Below, piece after piece: positions 7,049 through 12,208 of a stretch of 14,248 nt of DNA; within the stretch, counting starts at the first letter, position 1, and each line of letters begins with the position of its first letter. The notes beneath the pieces were generated by a model. The model saw only the letters and a program-made list of their open reading frames with translations. It was not told the DNA's origin and did no database searches. The position numbers and the translations under genes were made by a program. This DNA is from Microcaldota archaeon (GTDB lineage: Archaea; Micrarchaeota; Micrarchaeia; Anstonellales; VGKX01), in assembly GCA_021823945.1 (NCBI GenBank), contig JAKALW010000006.1, positions 1-14,248 of the forward strand, written 5' to 3'.

Positions 7049-7768
7049 TTATGGCTTGCTGGAAAGCGCGGCGTATTCCAGGATTTTATATGTGATTTGC
7101 CGGCTCGAATTAGAGTTGGCTGAGTTAATAAGTCTGATTATCCCCGGCGCGTGCCCGGCGCCCACAATCAGCAAGACTCGCCTGCCGCCGCTTGCCATGA
7201 CTGACCCGAGCATGTGGGAATCGCGCGAGGATATCAGGGCAGAGTACAATATGGGGGCGGATTTCTCAAATGCCTCGAGCGCGCCAGTCAGCGCGTCAGG
7301 ATTGGCGAGGCTTTCAAGCTGCGATAGGTCCACACCTGTTTTTGTGGATTGGGGCAGCAGGAGGGCTATTTTTTCCCTTAGCGGGGATTTTGATATGTTG
7401 TTGATTGTAGCCTCTATAGGGACATCCGCAAGCAACAGGGGCATGCCGGCTTCCCTTGCTATTTTAGCGCCTTCCATCATTTCCGCGCCCGGTTTCGCGC
7501 CGATAACCGCGCCAAGCGACTGCTGGAGGAAAAAAAGCGCGGTGAGAAGGGGATTTGCGAGCATCTGCCCCAAGCCGGGTTTTTTGTTGGAATTGATAGA
7601 CATGAACCGCGACATGCACAGCTCCACCGCTATGCAGTCGGGCCTTGCAATCTCGAACGCCCGCCGCACGTGCGCGGGGTTTGACGATAGAATGTGGACG
7701 GATGGCAGGAGGTATATTTCCATAAATTTGACCATTGAACCGGTGTTGTTGACTACAAAATTAGCCAT
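7049..7768 (-). CDS. TraB/PrgY family protein
   Basis: This 239-residue protein is of the TraB/PrgY/TIKI superfamily. The N-terminal block is EIYLLPSVHILSSNPAHVRRAFEIARPDCIAVELCMSRF (17-55), where the family has 'GtaHvs..s...v...i....PD.vavELc..R'. The C-terminal block RRVLLIVGAGHAPGI (199-213) carries the GAGH signature. A Gly/Ala-rich hydrophobic middle (69-100) may pack on a membrane. Characterised relatives bind or degrade peptide signals (PrgY) or act as metalloproteases (TIKI), but archaeal members are uncharacterised. Full-length archaeal PrgY proteins usually have a C-terminal multi-TM part, and this one is short and lacks it. ATG 7768 is preferred over 7735 and 7723 because a TATA lies 28 nt upstream. 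Confidence 0.82.
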   Translation of the reverse strand: MANFVVNNTGSMVKFMEIYLLPSVHILSSNPAHVRRAFEIARPDCIAVELCMSRFMSINSNKKPGLGQMLANPLLTALFFLQQSLGAVIGAKPGAEMMEGAKIAREAGMPLLLADVPIEATINNISKSPLREKIALLLPQSTKTGVDLSQLESLANPDALTGALEAFEKSAPILYSALISSRDSHMLGSVMASGGRRVLLIVGAGHAPGIIRLINSANSNSSRQITYKILEYAALSSKP

Positions 7769-7792
7769 AAAGATGCGACAGACGTGTTGCCG

Positions 7793-7800
7793 TATTATAG
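7793..7800 (-). promoter_or_regulatory. TATA box of TraB-family gene
   Basis: On the minus strand this reads CTATAATA, centred about 28 nt before the ATG at 7768, consistent with a leaderless transcript. Confidence 0.45.
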
Positions 7801-7840
7801 TTTTTGCACTATTGGGTGTGAAGGGGAAATCAAGGAATCT

Positions 7841-7922
7841 ACATTTCGCTTCGGCGAAATGTCAGAAGCATGTCGCAAAGCGACATGTTCTAAACCACAG
7901 GGGCGAAGCCCCTATGAGGTTT
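7841..7922. repeat. three tandem hairpins (REP-like palindromes or structured RNA)
   Basis: Three inverted repeats follow one another with almost no spacer. Hairpin 1 (7841-7862) is a perfect 9-bp stem ACATTTCGC/GCGAAATGT with a TTCG loop closed by C-G on the plus strand. Hairpin 2 (7864-7891) has AGAA, a bulged G and CATGTCGC, pairing with GCGACATGTTCT around AAA, 12 pairs in total. Hairpin 3 (7892-7922) has AGGGGC/GCCCCT around GAA plus an outer AAACC/GGTTT pair. The block ends 6 nt before the 3' end of tRNA-Lys and lies 40 nt upstream of the TraB promoter. It could be a tRNA trailer RNA, a REP-type mobile palindrome cluster, or an attenuating/insulating element. No other copy is seen in the window. 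Confidence 0.7.
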
Positions 7923-7928
7923 GTCTAA

Positions 7929-8002
7929 CGGGCCTGGAGGGATTCGAACCCCCGACACGCTGATTAAGAGTCAGCTGCTCTACCAAGCTGAGCTACAGGC
8001 CC
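7929..8002 (-). tRNA. tRNA-Lys (anticodon CTT)
   Basis: Read on the minus strand, the acceptor stem GGGCCTG pairs perfectly with CAGGCCC, with discriminator G. The D-arm has GCTCAGCTTGGTAGAGC. The anticodon stem-loop is GCTGA CTCTTAA TCAGC with anticodon CTT, decoding AAG. The T-arm contains GTTCGAATC, with the C56 target of aTrm56. Length is 74 nt including the discriminator; there is no intron and CCA is not encoded. It is divergent from the aTrm56 gene. Confidence 0.97.
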
Positions 8003-8024
8003 AAAAAACAGAATTCAGTGCCCC

Positions 8025-8032
8025 ATTATATC
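8025..8032 (-). promoter_or_regulatory. TATA box of tRNA-Lys
   Basis: On the minus strand this reads GATATAAT, centred about 26-27 nt before the first base of mature tRNA-Lys. Transcription would start at or within a base or two of the mature 5' end, leaving little or no leader to remove. Confidence 0.5.
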
Positions 8033-8039
8033 CCCATCC

Positions 8040-8049
8040 ATAATAAAAA
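8040..8049 (+). promoter_or_regulatory. TATA box of aTrm56 gene
   Basis: ATAATAAAAA is centred about 27 nt before the ATG at 8072 and so selects that start over the in-frame GTG at 8018. It lies next to the oppositely oriented tRNA-Lys TATA, forming a divergent promoter in 69 bp. Confidence 0.45.
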
Positions 8050-8071
8050 GGCTTTCTATCATCAGAAAACC

Positions 8072-8590
8072 ATGATAAAAATATTCAGGTATGGGCACAG
8101 GATAAAGCGCGACGAGCGCGCGACAACGCACGTCTGCCTTGCCGCCCGGGCGCTTGGCGCCGACGAAGTCATTATTTCAGGCGACAGGGATGAGGGAGTG
8201 TTGGAATCAGTTGAGAAGATAACTGGCAGGTGGGGCGGGAATTTCAAGGCGCGGCTCTGCGATTCCCCGGCGGCTGAGATAAAAAAACTCAAGAAAGACA
8301 ACTACATTGTCCAGCTTACCATGTATGGCGAACCCATACAGAAAATCGAGGCCGAGCTCCGGAAAAAAAACAATCTTGTGGTGATTGTCGGTTCGCAGAA
8401 GGTGCCGCCGAACATATACAACCTCGCGGACGCCAATGTCTCCATTACAAACCAGCCCCATTCTGAAATTGCCGCGCTCGCGGTGTTCCTCGACAGGTAT
8501 TTCGAAGGGCACGAACTCGACAAGAAATTCGACGGTAAAATCAGCATCAAGCCAGGCATAAGGGGAAAAAGTGTAGTAACATGTGAATAA
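8072..8590 (+). CDS. trm56: tRNA (cytidine-56-2'-O)-methyltransferase aTrm56
   Basis: This archaeal SPOUT-class methylase uses S-adenosylmethionine to 2'-O-methylate C56 in the tRNA T-loop, strengthening the elbow contact with the D-loop. The 172 residues carry the family blocks FRYGHRIKRDERATTHVCLAARALGAD (5-31), RWGGNF (53-58), LTMYGEPI (82-89), VVIVGSQKVPPNIYNLADANVSI (103-125) and NQPHSEIAALAVFLDR (127-142). The last two form the trefoil-knot SAM site. Length is typical. The start is set by the TATA at 8040-8049; the open frame extends to a GTG at 8018 but would then overlap the promoter. The neighbours are a substrate tRNA (Lys) on one side and TFE on the other. Confidence 0.95.
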   Translation: MIKIFRYGHRIKRDERATTHVCLAARALGADEVIISGDRDEGVLESVEKITGRWGGNFKARLCDSPAAEIKKLKKDNYIVQLTMYGEPIQKIEAELRKKNNLVVIVGSQKVPPNIYNLADANVSITNQPHSEIAALAVFLDRYFEGHELDKKFDGKISIKPGIRGKSVVTCE

Positions 8591-8600
8591 CCAAGATTGG

Positions 8601-8608
8601 TTTATATA
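8601..8608 (+). promoter_or_regulatory. TATA box of TFE transcript
   Basis: TTTATATA is centred 26 nt before an ATG at 8630, matching the leaderless spacing used elsewhere in the window. That ATG is not in the TFE frame: it opens a 23-codon frame ending at 8701. The TFE frame can start no earlier than the TTG at 8643. Confidence 0.5.
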
Positions 8609-8642
8609 TCTATATTCGGAGTTCATACCATGAGAAAAATCA

Positions 8643-9359
8643 TTGAAATTTTTTTCAAAACCGCGGATTCCCAAGGAATGGGGGTTGCGGCTATCCAGTG
8701 AAAAGGGCGGTTTTTTGAAACACGCAAAAAAATTGCCGGCGACCAAAAAATCCATGGCTGCACGCGGCCATGGCAAACAAACAAGCGGCCCGAAGGCCAA
8801 GCAGGAGAGCGGCAATTTTGCCATTAAAAGGCCGAGGTCGAAAAAAGCGACGTTCAAAAACGGCCTTTTGCTGTCGCAAAGCCACATCAGGCAATACCTT
8901 ATTGAGACTGCGGGCGAAAACGCCATCAATGTCATGAAGGAATTCTCATATGAAATGACGGACGAGGACCTGGCACGCAAATGCAAGACCAAGCTTTCGG
9001 ACGTGCGCGCTGTCCTGAACAAGCTCCACACAACCGGCCTGGTCGAGTATACAAGGGACAAAGACCCGCAAAGCGGCTGGTATTCATACATTTGGAAAAT
9101 TAATGACAAGAGCGCCGGCGGCCTGTTGGAGGACATGAGCGGCAAGGCCGGCGAAAAGACCGTTGACGCTTCAGAAAACACAACTGAGCAGTATGTTTGC
9201 CATGATTGCGGCAAGGATACCTTATGTTCATTTGAAGCTGCATTTGAAAATAAGTTTAAATGCCCTTCCTGTGGAAACAATATGTCTTTTTTTGATGAAA
9301 AAGAAGATTTGCCAGTAAATGGGCCTGTGTCTCCAATAAAGAGGCCGGGGCAAAGATAA
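8643..9359 (+). CDS. tfe: transcription factor E (TFIIE-alpha homologue)
   Basis: Archaeal TFE helps TBP and TFB open promoter DNA and load RNA polymerase. The extended winged helix covers about 79-155 (HIRQYLIETAGENAINVMKE, MTDEDLARKCKTKLSDVRAVLNKLH, then the wing and SGWYSYIWKI). A zinc ribbon follows with CHDC (186-189) and CPSC (207-210). The C-terminus is short and polar. Before the winged helix there is a Lys-rich extension of about 75 residues; ordinary TFEs start almost directly at that domain. The start is uncertain. The TTG at 8643 has no ribosome binding site. The well-placed ATG at 8630 is one frame away across a T7 run (8649-8655). An ATG at 8754 would give a 200-residue protein of more usual size. 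Initiator tRNA-Met begins 12 nt after the stop. Confidence 0.9.
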   Translation: MKFFSKPRIPKEWGLRLSSEKGGFLKHAKKLPATKKSMAARGHGKQTSGPKAKQESGNFAIKRPRSKKATFKNGLLLSQSHIRQYLIETAGENAINVMKEFSYEMTDEDLARKCKTKLSDVRAVLNKLHTTGLVEYTRDKDPQSGWYSYIWKINDKSAGGLLEDMSGKAGEKTVDASENTTEQYVCHDCGKDTLCSFEAAFENKFKCPSCGNNMSFFDEKEDLPVNGPVSPIKRPGQR

Positions 9360-9371
9360 GCTTTTGATAAT

Positions 9372-9446
9372 AGCGGGATAGGGTAGTTTGGAGTGCCCGC
9401 TGGGCTCATAACCCAGAGATCGGTGGTTCAAATCCACCTCCCGCTA
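9372..9446 (+). tRNA. initiator tRNA-Met (anticodon CAT)
   Basis: The acceptor stem AGCGGGA pairs fully with TCCCGCT, followed by discriminator A. The A1-T72 pair, anticodon CAT in the loop CTCATAA, and three consecutive G-C pairs (GGG/CCC) next to the anticodon loop are hallmarks of an archaeal initiator. The T-arm is GGTGGTTCAAATCCACC. CCA is not encoded and there is no intron. It starts 12 nt after TFE with no TATA at the usual distance, so co-transcription with TFE followed by 5' processing is likely. Confidence 0.96.
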
Positions 9447-9560
9447 TTCTAATTTTGAGGTGGCTGTGTAATTTCATGTAGGATAGAAATGGTCAGACCC
9501 CACAGTTCCACTATTAAAGTGTTTTTGTTCTGCGCCGAACGCCGAGGTTTTCCTTTTCTT

Positions 9561-9597
9561 TCTTATATTGTAAGATTTGTTTGTGTTGTTTGTTGTT
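9561..9597 (+). repeat. left arm of imperfect inverted repeat
   Basis: The reverse complement of this arm reads AACAAC, A, AACAACACAAA, CAAA, then TCTTAC, AAT, A, TAAGA. It aligns with the right arm at 10041-10081 with a few small gaps. The inner part is low complexity (T and G only on this strand), so some similarity could be chance. The outer 15 nt also form a small hairpin TCTTA/TAAGA. Confidence 0.45.
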
Positions 9598-9615
9598 ATG
9601 TAACTATAGTTACAT
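9598..9615. repeat. 18-bp perfect palindrome
   Basis: ATGTAACTATAGTTACAT is fully self-complementary with no spacer, abutting the inner end of the left repeat arm. It could be a binding site for a dimeric protein or a cruciform. It lies 150 bp upstream of the 9765 gene. Confidence 0.6.
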
Positions 9616-9620
9616 TATTA

Positions 9621-9644
9621 ATTATTATTATTATTATTATTATT
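9621..9644 (+). repeat. ATT microsatellite, eight units
   Basis: Eight ATT trinucleotides in a row, preceded by a broken unit. The 9447-9764 stretch between the initiator tRNA and the next gene (318 bp) holds this, the palindrome, the repeat arm and an A-rich tract. No credible gene is seen there; the open frame at 9581-9784 is Tyr/Lys low complexity. Confidence 0.9.
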
Positions 9645-9764
9645 TAAGCAGGAATTTGAAAAAATTGAAAAAAAACAAAAATAAGAGAAAAAGGCAAAAA
9701 CAAATTGAAGAATTGAATATAAATCAAATACAAATCGAACCCAAATTACAACACGGTGTGCTCA

Positions 9765-10001
9765 ATGCTTCTCTATCTTTATGACATCCACGCAGGCGAC
9801 TTGAAGAGGTTCAACCGCGTCAAGAGGCGGTTTTACTATGCTTTCAAGAGGAACTGGCTCTCAAAATGCACCATGAAGAGTAAATCAGTGCTGTATGTGG
9901 ATGACATATATGAGATTGAGACCGACAAATTCTTCAAAAAATTCGAAAACGAGATGGATGTCTACAAGGCCCGCTGCAGTTCAGTGGAGAAAATAGTCTG
10001 A
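9765..10001 (+). CDS. orphan small protein, possibly Cas2/VapD-like ferredoxin fold
   Basis: This is 78 residues with no firm family assignment. The order looks like strand (MLLYLYDI), basic helix (KRFNRVKRRFYYAFKRN), strand (KSVLYVDDIYEI), helix (TDKFFKKFENEM), strand (DVYKARCSSVEKIV), compatible with a single ferredoxin-like domain. The first strand ending in YDI, followed by an Arg/Lys-rich helix, recalls Cas2 and VapD ribonuclease-type proteins. No CRISPR array or other cas gene is present. GGTG at 9755-9758 is a good ribosome binding site 6 nt before the ATG at 9765, preferred over the GTG at 9756. The base composition is host-like, while the DNA on both sides is very AT-rich and bracketed by an inverted repeat. 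Both structure and function are guesses. Confidence 0.6.
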   Translation: MLLYLYDIHAGDLKRFNRVKRRFYYAFKRNWLSKCTMKSKSVLYVDDIYEIETDKFFKKFENEMDVYKARCSSVEKIV

Positions 10002-10030
10002 TTCTTACCAGTAGTTGGGTCTTATGCTGT

Positions 10031-10042
10031 TTTTCATGAAAA
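10031..10042. repeat. 12-bp palindrome after the orphan gene
   Basis: TTTTCATGAAAA is a perfect palindrome 30 nt after the stop at 10001. In RNA it could be a weak hairpin. It lies just inside the right repeat arm, mirroring the palindrome beside the left arm. Confidence 0.45.
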
Positions 10043-10081
10043 CAACTATAACAACACAAAAAAACAAAACTCAATGTAAGA
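10041..10081 (+). repeat. right arm of imperfect inverted repeat
   Basis: Reads AACAAC, TAT, AACAACACAAA, a run of A and C, then CTC, AAT, G, TAAGA, matching the complement of 9561-9597. A separate short inverted repeat, GGTCTTA (10018-10024) and TAAGACC (10077-10083), overlaps its outer end. Confidence 0.45.
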
Positions 10082-10140
10082 CCGCAAACAAACAACCACC
10101 CAAACAAAAATTCAAAATCAGGTTAAGAAAAAATAGTGGA

Positions 10141-10159
10141 AGTAGGGGGTCTCCCTACT
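10141..10159. terminator. stem-loop between convergent genes
   Basis: AGTAGGG and CCCTACT form a 7-bp stem around GGTCT, 18 nt from the stop of the PRC-barrel gene (minus) and downstream of the orphan gene (plus). On the minus strand it is followed by a pyrimidine-rich stretch including TTTTTTC, which would suit a terminator for the PRC-barrel gene. Confidence 0.4.
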
Positions 10160-10177
10160 CTCGTTTGTTGAAGTAAC

Positions 10178-10444
10178 TTAAAGGCTTGATGGAAGTTGCT
10201 GGCCAACCTGGCCGCCTGAAACAACAACAACATCCTCTACTGATTTGACGCTCTTGTAAAGCAGGCTCTTTTCCTTCAAAATCCTCTTTGCCTCGTCCCT
10301 TGTAATGGATGTGAGCGGCTCTGTCGTAAGCCTTACAACTTCTCCCCTCTCAAGGTCAACTATTACATCCTGCACCCTGCCGAAGAACTTGCCGCCGTCA
10401 GTGTAAATATCCATTCCATATATTCTTGATAGTCTCATGCTCAT
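10178..10444 (-). CDS. PRC-barrel domain protein
   Basis: This 88-residue single PRC-barrel has SRIYGMDIYTDGGKFFGRVQ (6-25 approx.), then DVIVDLERGEVVRLTTEPL and a closing VEDVVVVSGGQV strand. The 'G..v.d..G..iG.v.dv.vd...G.v..l' pattern is clear. The barrel is an interaction module. Small archaeal members are common and mostly uncharacterised; relatives are fused in RimM and CdvA. The frame opens at 10462, but GGTGAT, a full archaeal ribosome binding motif, precedes the ATG at 10444 (GGTG-to-ATG gap 5 nt), so that start is used; 10438 is the alternative. It is divergent from the lysyl-tRNA synthetase gene with about 200 bp between them, room for separate promoters. Confidence 0.88.
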   Translation of the reverse strand: MSMRLSRIYGMDIYTDGGKFFGRVQDVIVDLERGEVVRLTTEPLTSITRDEAKRILKEKSLLYKSVKSVEDVVVVSGGQVGQQLPSSL

Positions 10445-10568
10445 AACATCACCATTGCACATTAGTATGCTCGCCCTTTAATGCGATTGCGTATTTGATT
10501 TGCACTATTTTAAAATCTTTCATTGCCCAAACACATGGCGGCGCGGGCATTTTTGCCATTCCAAACCC

Positions 10569-10578
10569 TTTATATAAT
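10569..10578 (+). promoter_or_regulatory. TATA box of lysS-idsA operon
   Basis: TTTATATAAT is the strongest TATA match in the divergent region. Transcription would start near 10600, leaving a leader of about 40 nt before the ATG at 10642, unlike the leaderless genes in the window. Confidence 0.5.
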
Positions 10579-10609
10579 CTAAAACTGAAAGGGGATAAGA
10601 CAAGGCGTC

Positions 10610-10628
10610 GTTTTAGGAATTCCAAAAC
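10610..10628 (+). other. hairpin in leader of lysyl-tRNA synthetase mRNA
   Basis: GTTTT, a bulged A, GG, loop AATT, CC and AAAAC can form a 7-bp bulged hairpin. It ends 13 nt before the start codon and lies within the inferred leader. The near repeats CTAAAACTGAAA (about 10579) and CTAAACTGAAA (about 10629) flank it. A regulatory role is not established. Confidence 0.3.
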
Positions 10629-10641
10629 TCTAAACTGAAAA

Positions 10642-12192
10642 ATGATTATTATGGCAGCTGAACTTGCAAAAGACGAACACATGCACTGGTCCGAATCCCT
10701 CGCCCAGAGGGTTATAATGGAGAAAAAACAACCCTTCATGATAACCTCTGGCATGACCACTTCCGGGCCGTGCCATCTTGGCACGCTTTGCGAGTTCATG
10801 TTCCCATCCGCAGTCCAAAAAAATATAATCGCTTCGGGGCACAAGGCAAAATTCATATTCATAGCCGATATACTGGACGCTTTCGATTCTGTACCATCGG
10901 TTTTCCAAAAATACGCGGCCATACTCGAGCCGCATCTTGGAAAGCCACTTTGCGACGTGCCGGACCCGACCGGGGAGACAAAATCCTTTGGCGACCACTT
11001 CCTCCAAGAGGCAGTCGGAATCATGGGCAAATTCTCCATTAAGCCCGAAATTGTCCGCGCATCTGATTTATATGAAGATGGCGCCTTTGACGGGACGGCC
11101 CGGGATTTTTTGAAGAATGAGAAGCAAATCGCGCAGCTTGTGGCGCGCACCTCGCTTAGGAAGGAAATGCCAGCCGACTGGTCGCCCATCATGCCAATAT
11201 GCCAAAAGTGCGGCAGGATAGCCACGACTATGGTGACCTCGCATGACGGCGAGAACTACAAATACTCGTGCAACAGGGACGTCAAATACACAAAAGGCTG
11301 TGGGTTTTCCGGAGAGAATGGGATTTCAGACCACAAATACAAGCTCACCTGGCGTCTGCACTGGCCTGCCTGGATGAGGCATTTTGGCACGAGCGCCGAA
11401 GGCGCTGGCATGGACCATCACACCAGGGGCGGGTCCTGGGATACATGCAAGGAAGTATTCGAGTCTTATTGGAAAGAGCAGCCGCCAATTTCCTATAAAT
11501 TCGGCTTTATTTTATTTGACGGCAAGAAATACTCAAAATCAAAAGGCATAGGCATGGGCGTCACCGAGCTTCTGGGGTTGTTGCCAACAGAAGTGCTTTC
11601 ATATATGCTTTTGCGGCCCGATCTGCAGGAAAACATAGACATAGTCCCCACTGGCGCGAACATGCTTCGCCTCATGGATGATTACTCTGGCGCTTTGGGC
11701 CTGTTTGAAAAGGGCGGAGTCGAAACCCTATCCAGGGCAGACAGGAAACGCGCAATAGCTGCGGGCATATCGAGCCCACACGGCCGGAGATGGTCTGCGG
11801 GCTACACCGACGTGCTTCTCTACTTCCAATTGTATAGGAATTGGGACGCGGTCTCAGAGAAAATCGGGGACAAGAAAGGCGTCGAGTGCCTGAGGCCCTA
11901 TGTGCTCGCGTGGATTGCAAAAGGAATGATCCCGGACGAGTACTCTTTTGAATTGTCATTCTCAAAAGCGAAATCCAAGGCAGCCATTGCATTCGCCGAG
12001 TCGCTCTCCGCCGCCGACGATCCGGTTTCAATCCACAATAAGGTATTTGAAACCGCAAAGGCCAATGGCATTGAGCCAAAAACGCTGTTCGCCGAACTTT
12101 ACAATTGTCTCCTCGGCAAGGAGAAGGGCCCTAAAATAGGCAAGCTCGTGTTTGCCATAGGACCAGGGAAAGTCAGGTCAGAATTGTTATGA
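10642..12192 (+). CDS. lysS: lysyl-tRNA synthetase, class I
   Basis: Charges tRNA-Lys with lysine in the cytoplasm. This is the archaeal class I (LysK) form, unrelated to the common class II enzyme. In 516 residues it shows the MHWSESLAQRVI entry (14-25), the HIGH-type motif TSGPCHLG (40-47, with Cys where Ile is usual), the KMSKS-type motif YSKSK (297-301), and a Cys set CQKC (187-190) with Cys210 and Cys220 that may bind zinc. The C-terminal third is the helical anticodon-binding cage. Length is as expected. No ribosome binding site precedes the ATG at 10642; ATGs at 10651 and 10681 are also in frame. It lies 16 nt before the prenyl synthase start, so the two are co-transcribed. One substrate, tRNA-Lys(CTT), is encoded about 2.6 kb to the left. 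Confidence 0.96.
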   Translation: MIIMAAELAKDEHMHWSESLAQRVIMEKKQPFMITSGMTTSGPCHLGTLCEFMFPSAVQKNIIASGHKAKFIFIADILDAFDSVPSVFQKYAAILEPHLGKPLCDVPDPTGETKSFGDHFLQEAVGIMGKFSIKPEIVRASDLYEDGAFDGTARDFLKNEKQIAQLVARTSLRKEMPADWSPIMPICQKCGRIATTMVTSHDGENYKYSCNRDVKYTKGCGFSGENGISDHKYKLTWRLHWPAWMRHFGTSAEGAGMDHHTRGGSWDTCKEVFESYWKEQPPISYKFGFILFDGKKYSKSKGIGMGVTELLGLLPTEVLSYMLLRPDLQENIDIVPTGANMLRLMDDYSGALGLFEKGGVETLSRADRKRAIAAGISSPHGRRWSAGYTDVLLYFQLYRNWDAVSEKIGDKKGVECLRPYVLAWIAKGMIPDEYSFELSFSKAKSKAAIAFAESLSAADDPVSIHNKVFETAKANGIEPKTLFAELYNCLLGKEKGPKIGKLVFAIGPGKVRSELL

Positions 12193-12208
12193 TTGTTGCG
12201 TGATTTAC

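Noticed and set aside
7056..7928. Long plus-strand open frame of 290 codons
   Set aside because: It is antisense to the TraB-family gene and runs through the three hairpins towards the tRNA; there is no recognisable protein pattern.
8207..9409. Minus-strand open frame of 400 codons
   Set aside because: It is antisense to aTrm56 and TFE and runs into the initiator tRNA; the composition is that of a shadow frame.
9581..9784. Open frame of 67 codons on the plus strand
   Set aside because: It is translated low-complexity DNA (Tyr run from the ATT repeat, then a Lys/Asn run), has no ribosome binding site and overlaps the better-supported 9765 gene in another frame.
9432..10177. Integration at the initiator tRNA 3' end (att duplication)
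   Set aside because: I looked for a second copy of the tRNA 3' end in the island's right flank and found none.
10449..11225. Minus-strand open frame of 258 codons
   Set aside because: It is antisense to class I LysRS, covers the divergent promoter and shows no domain pattern.
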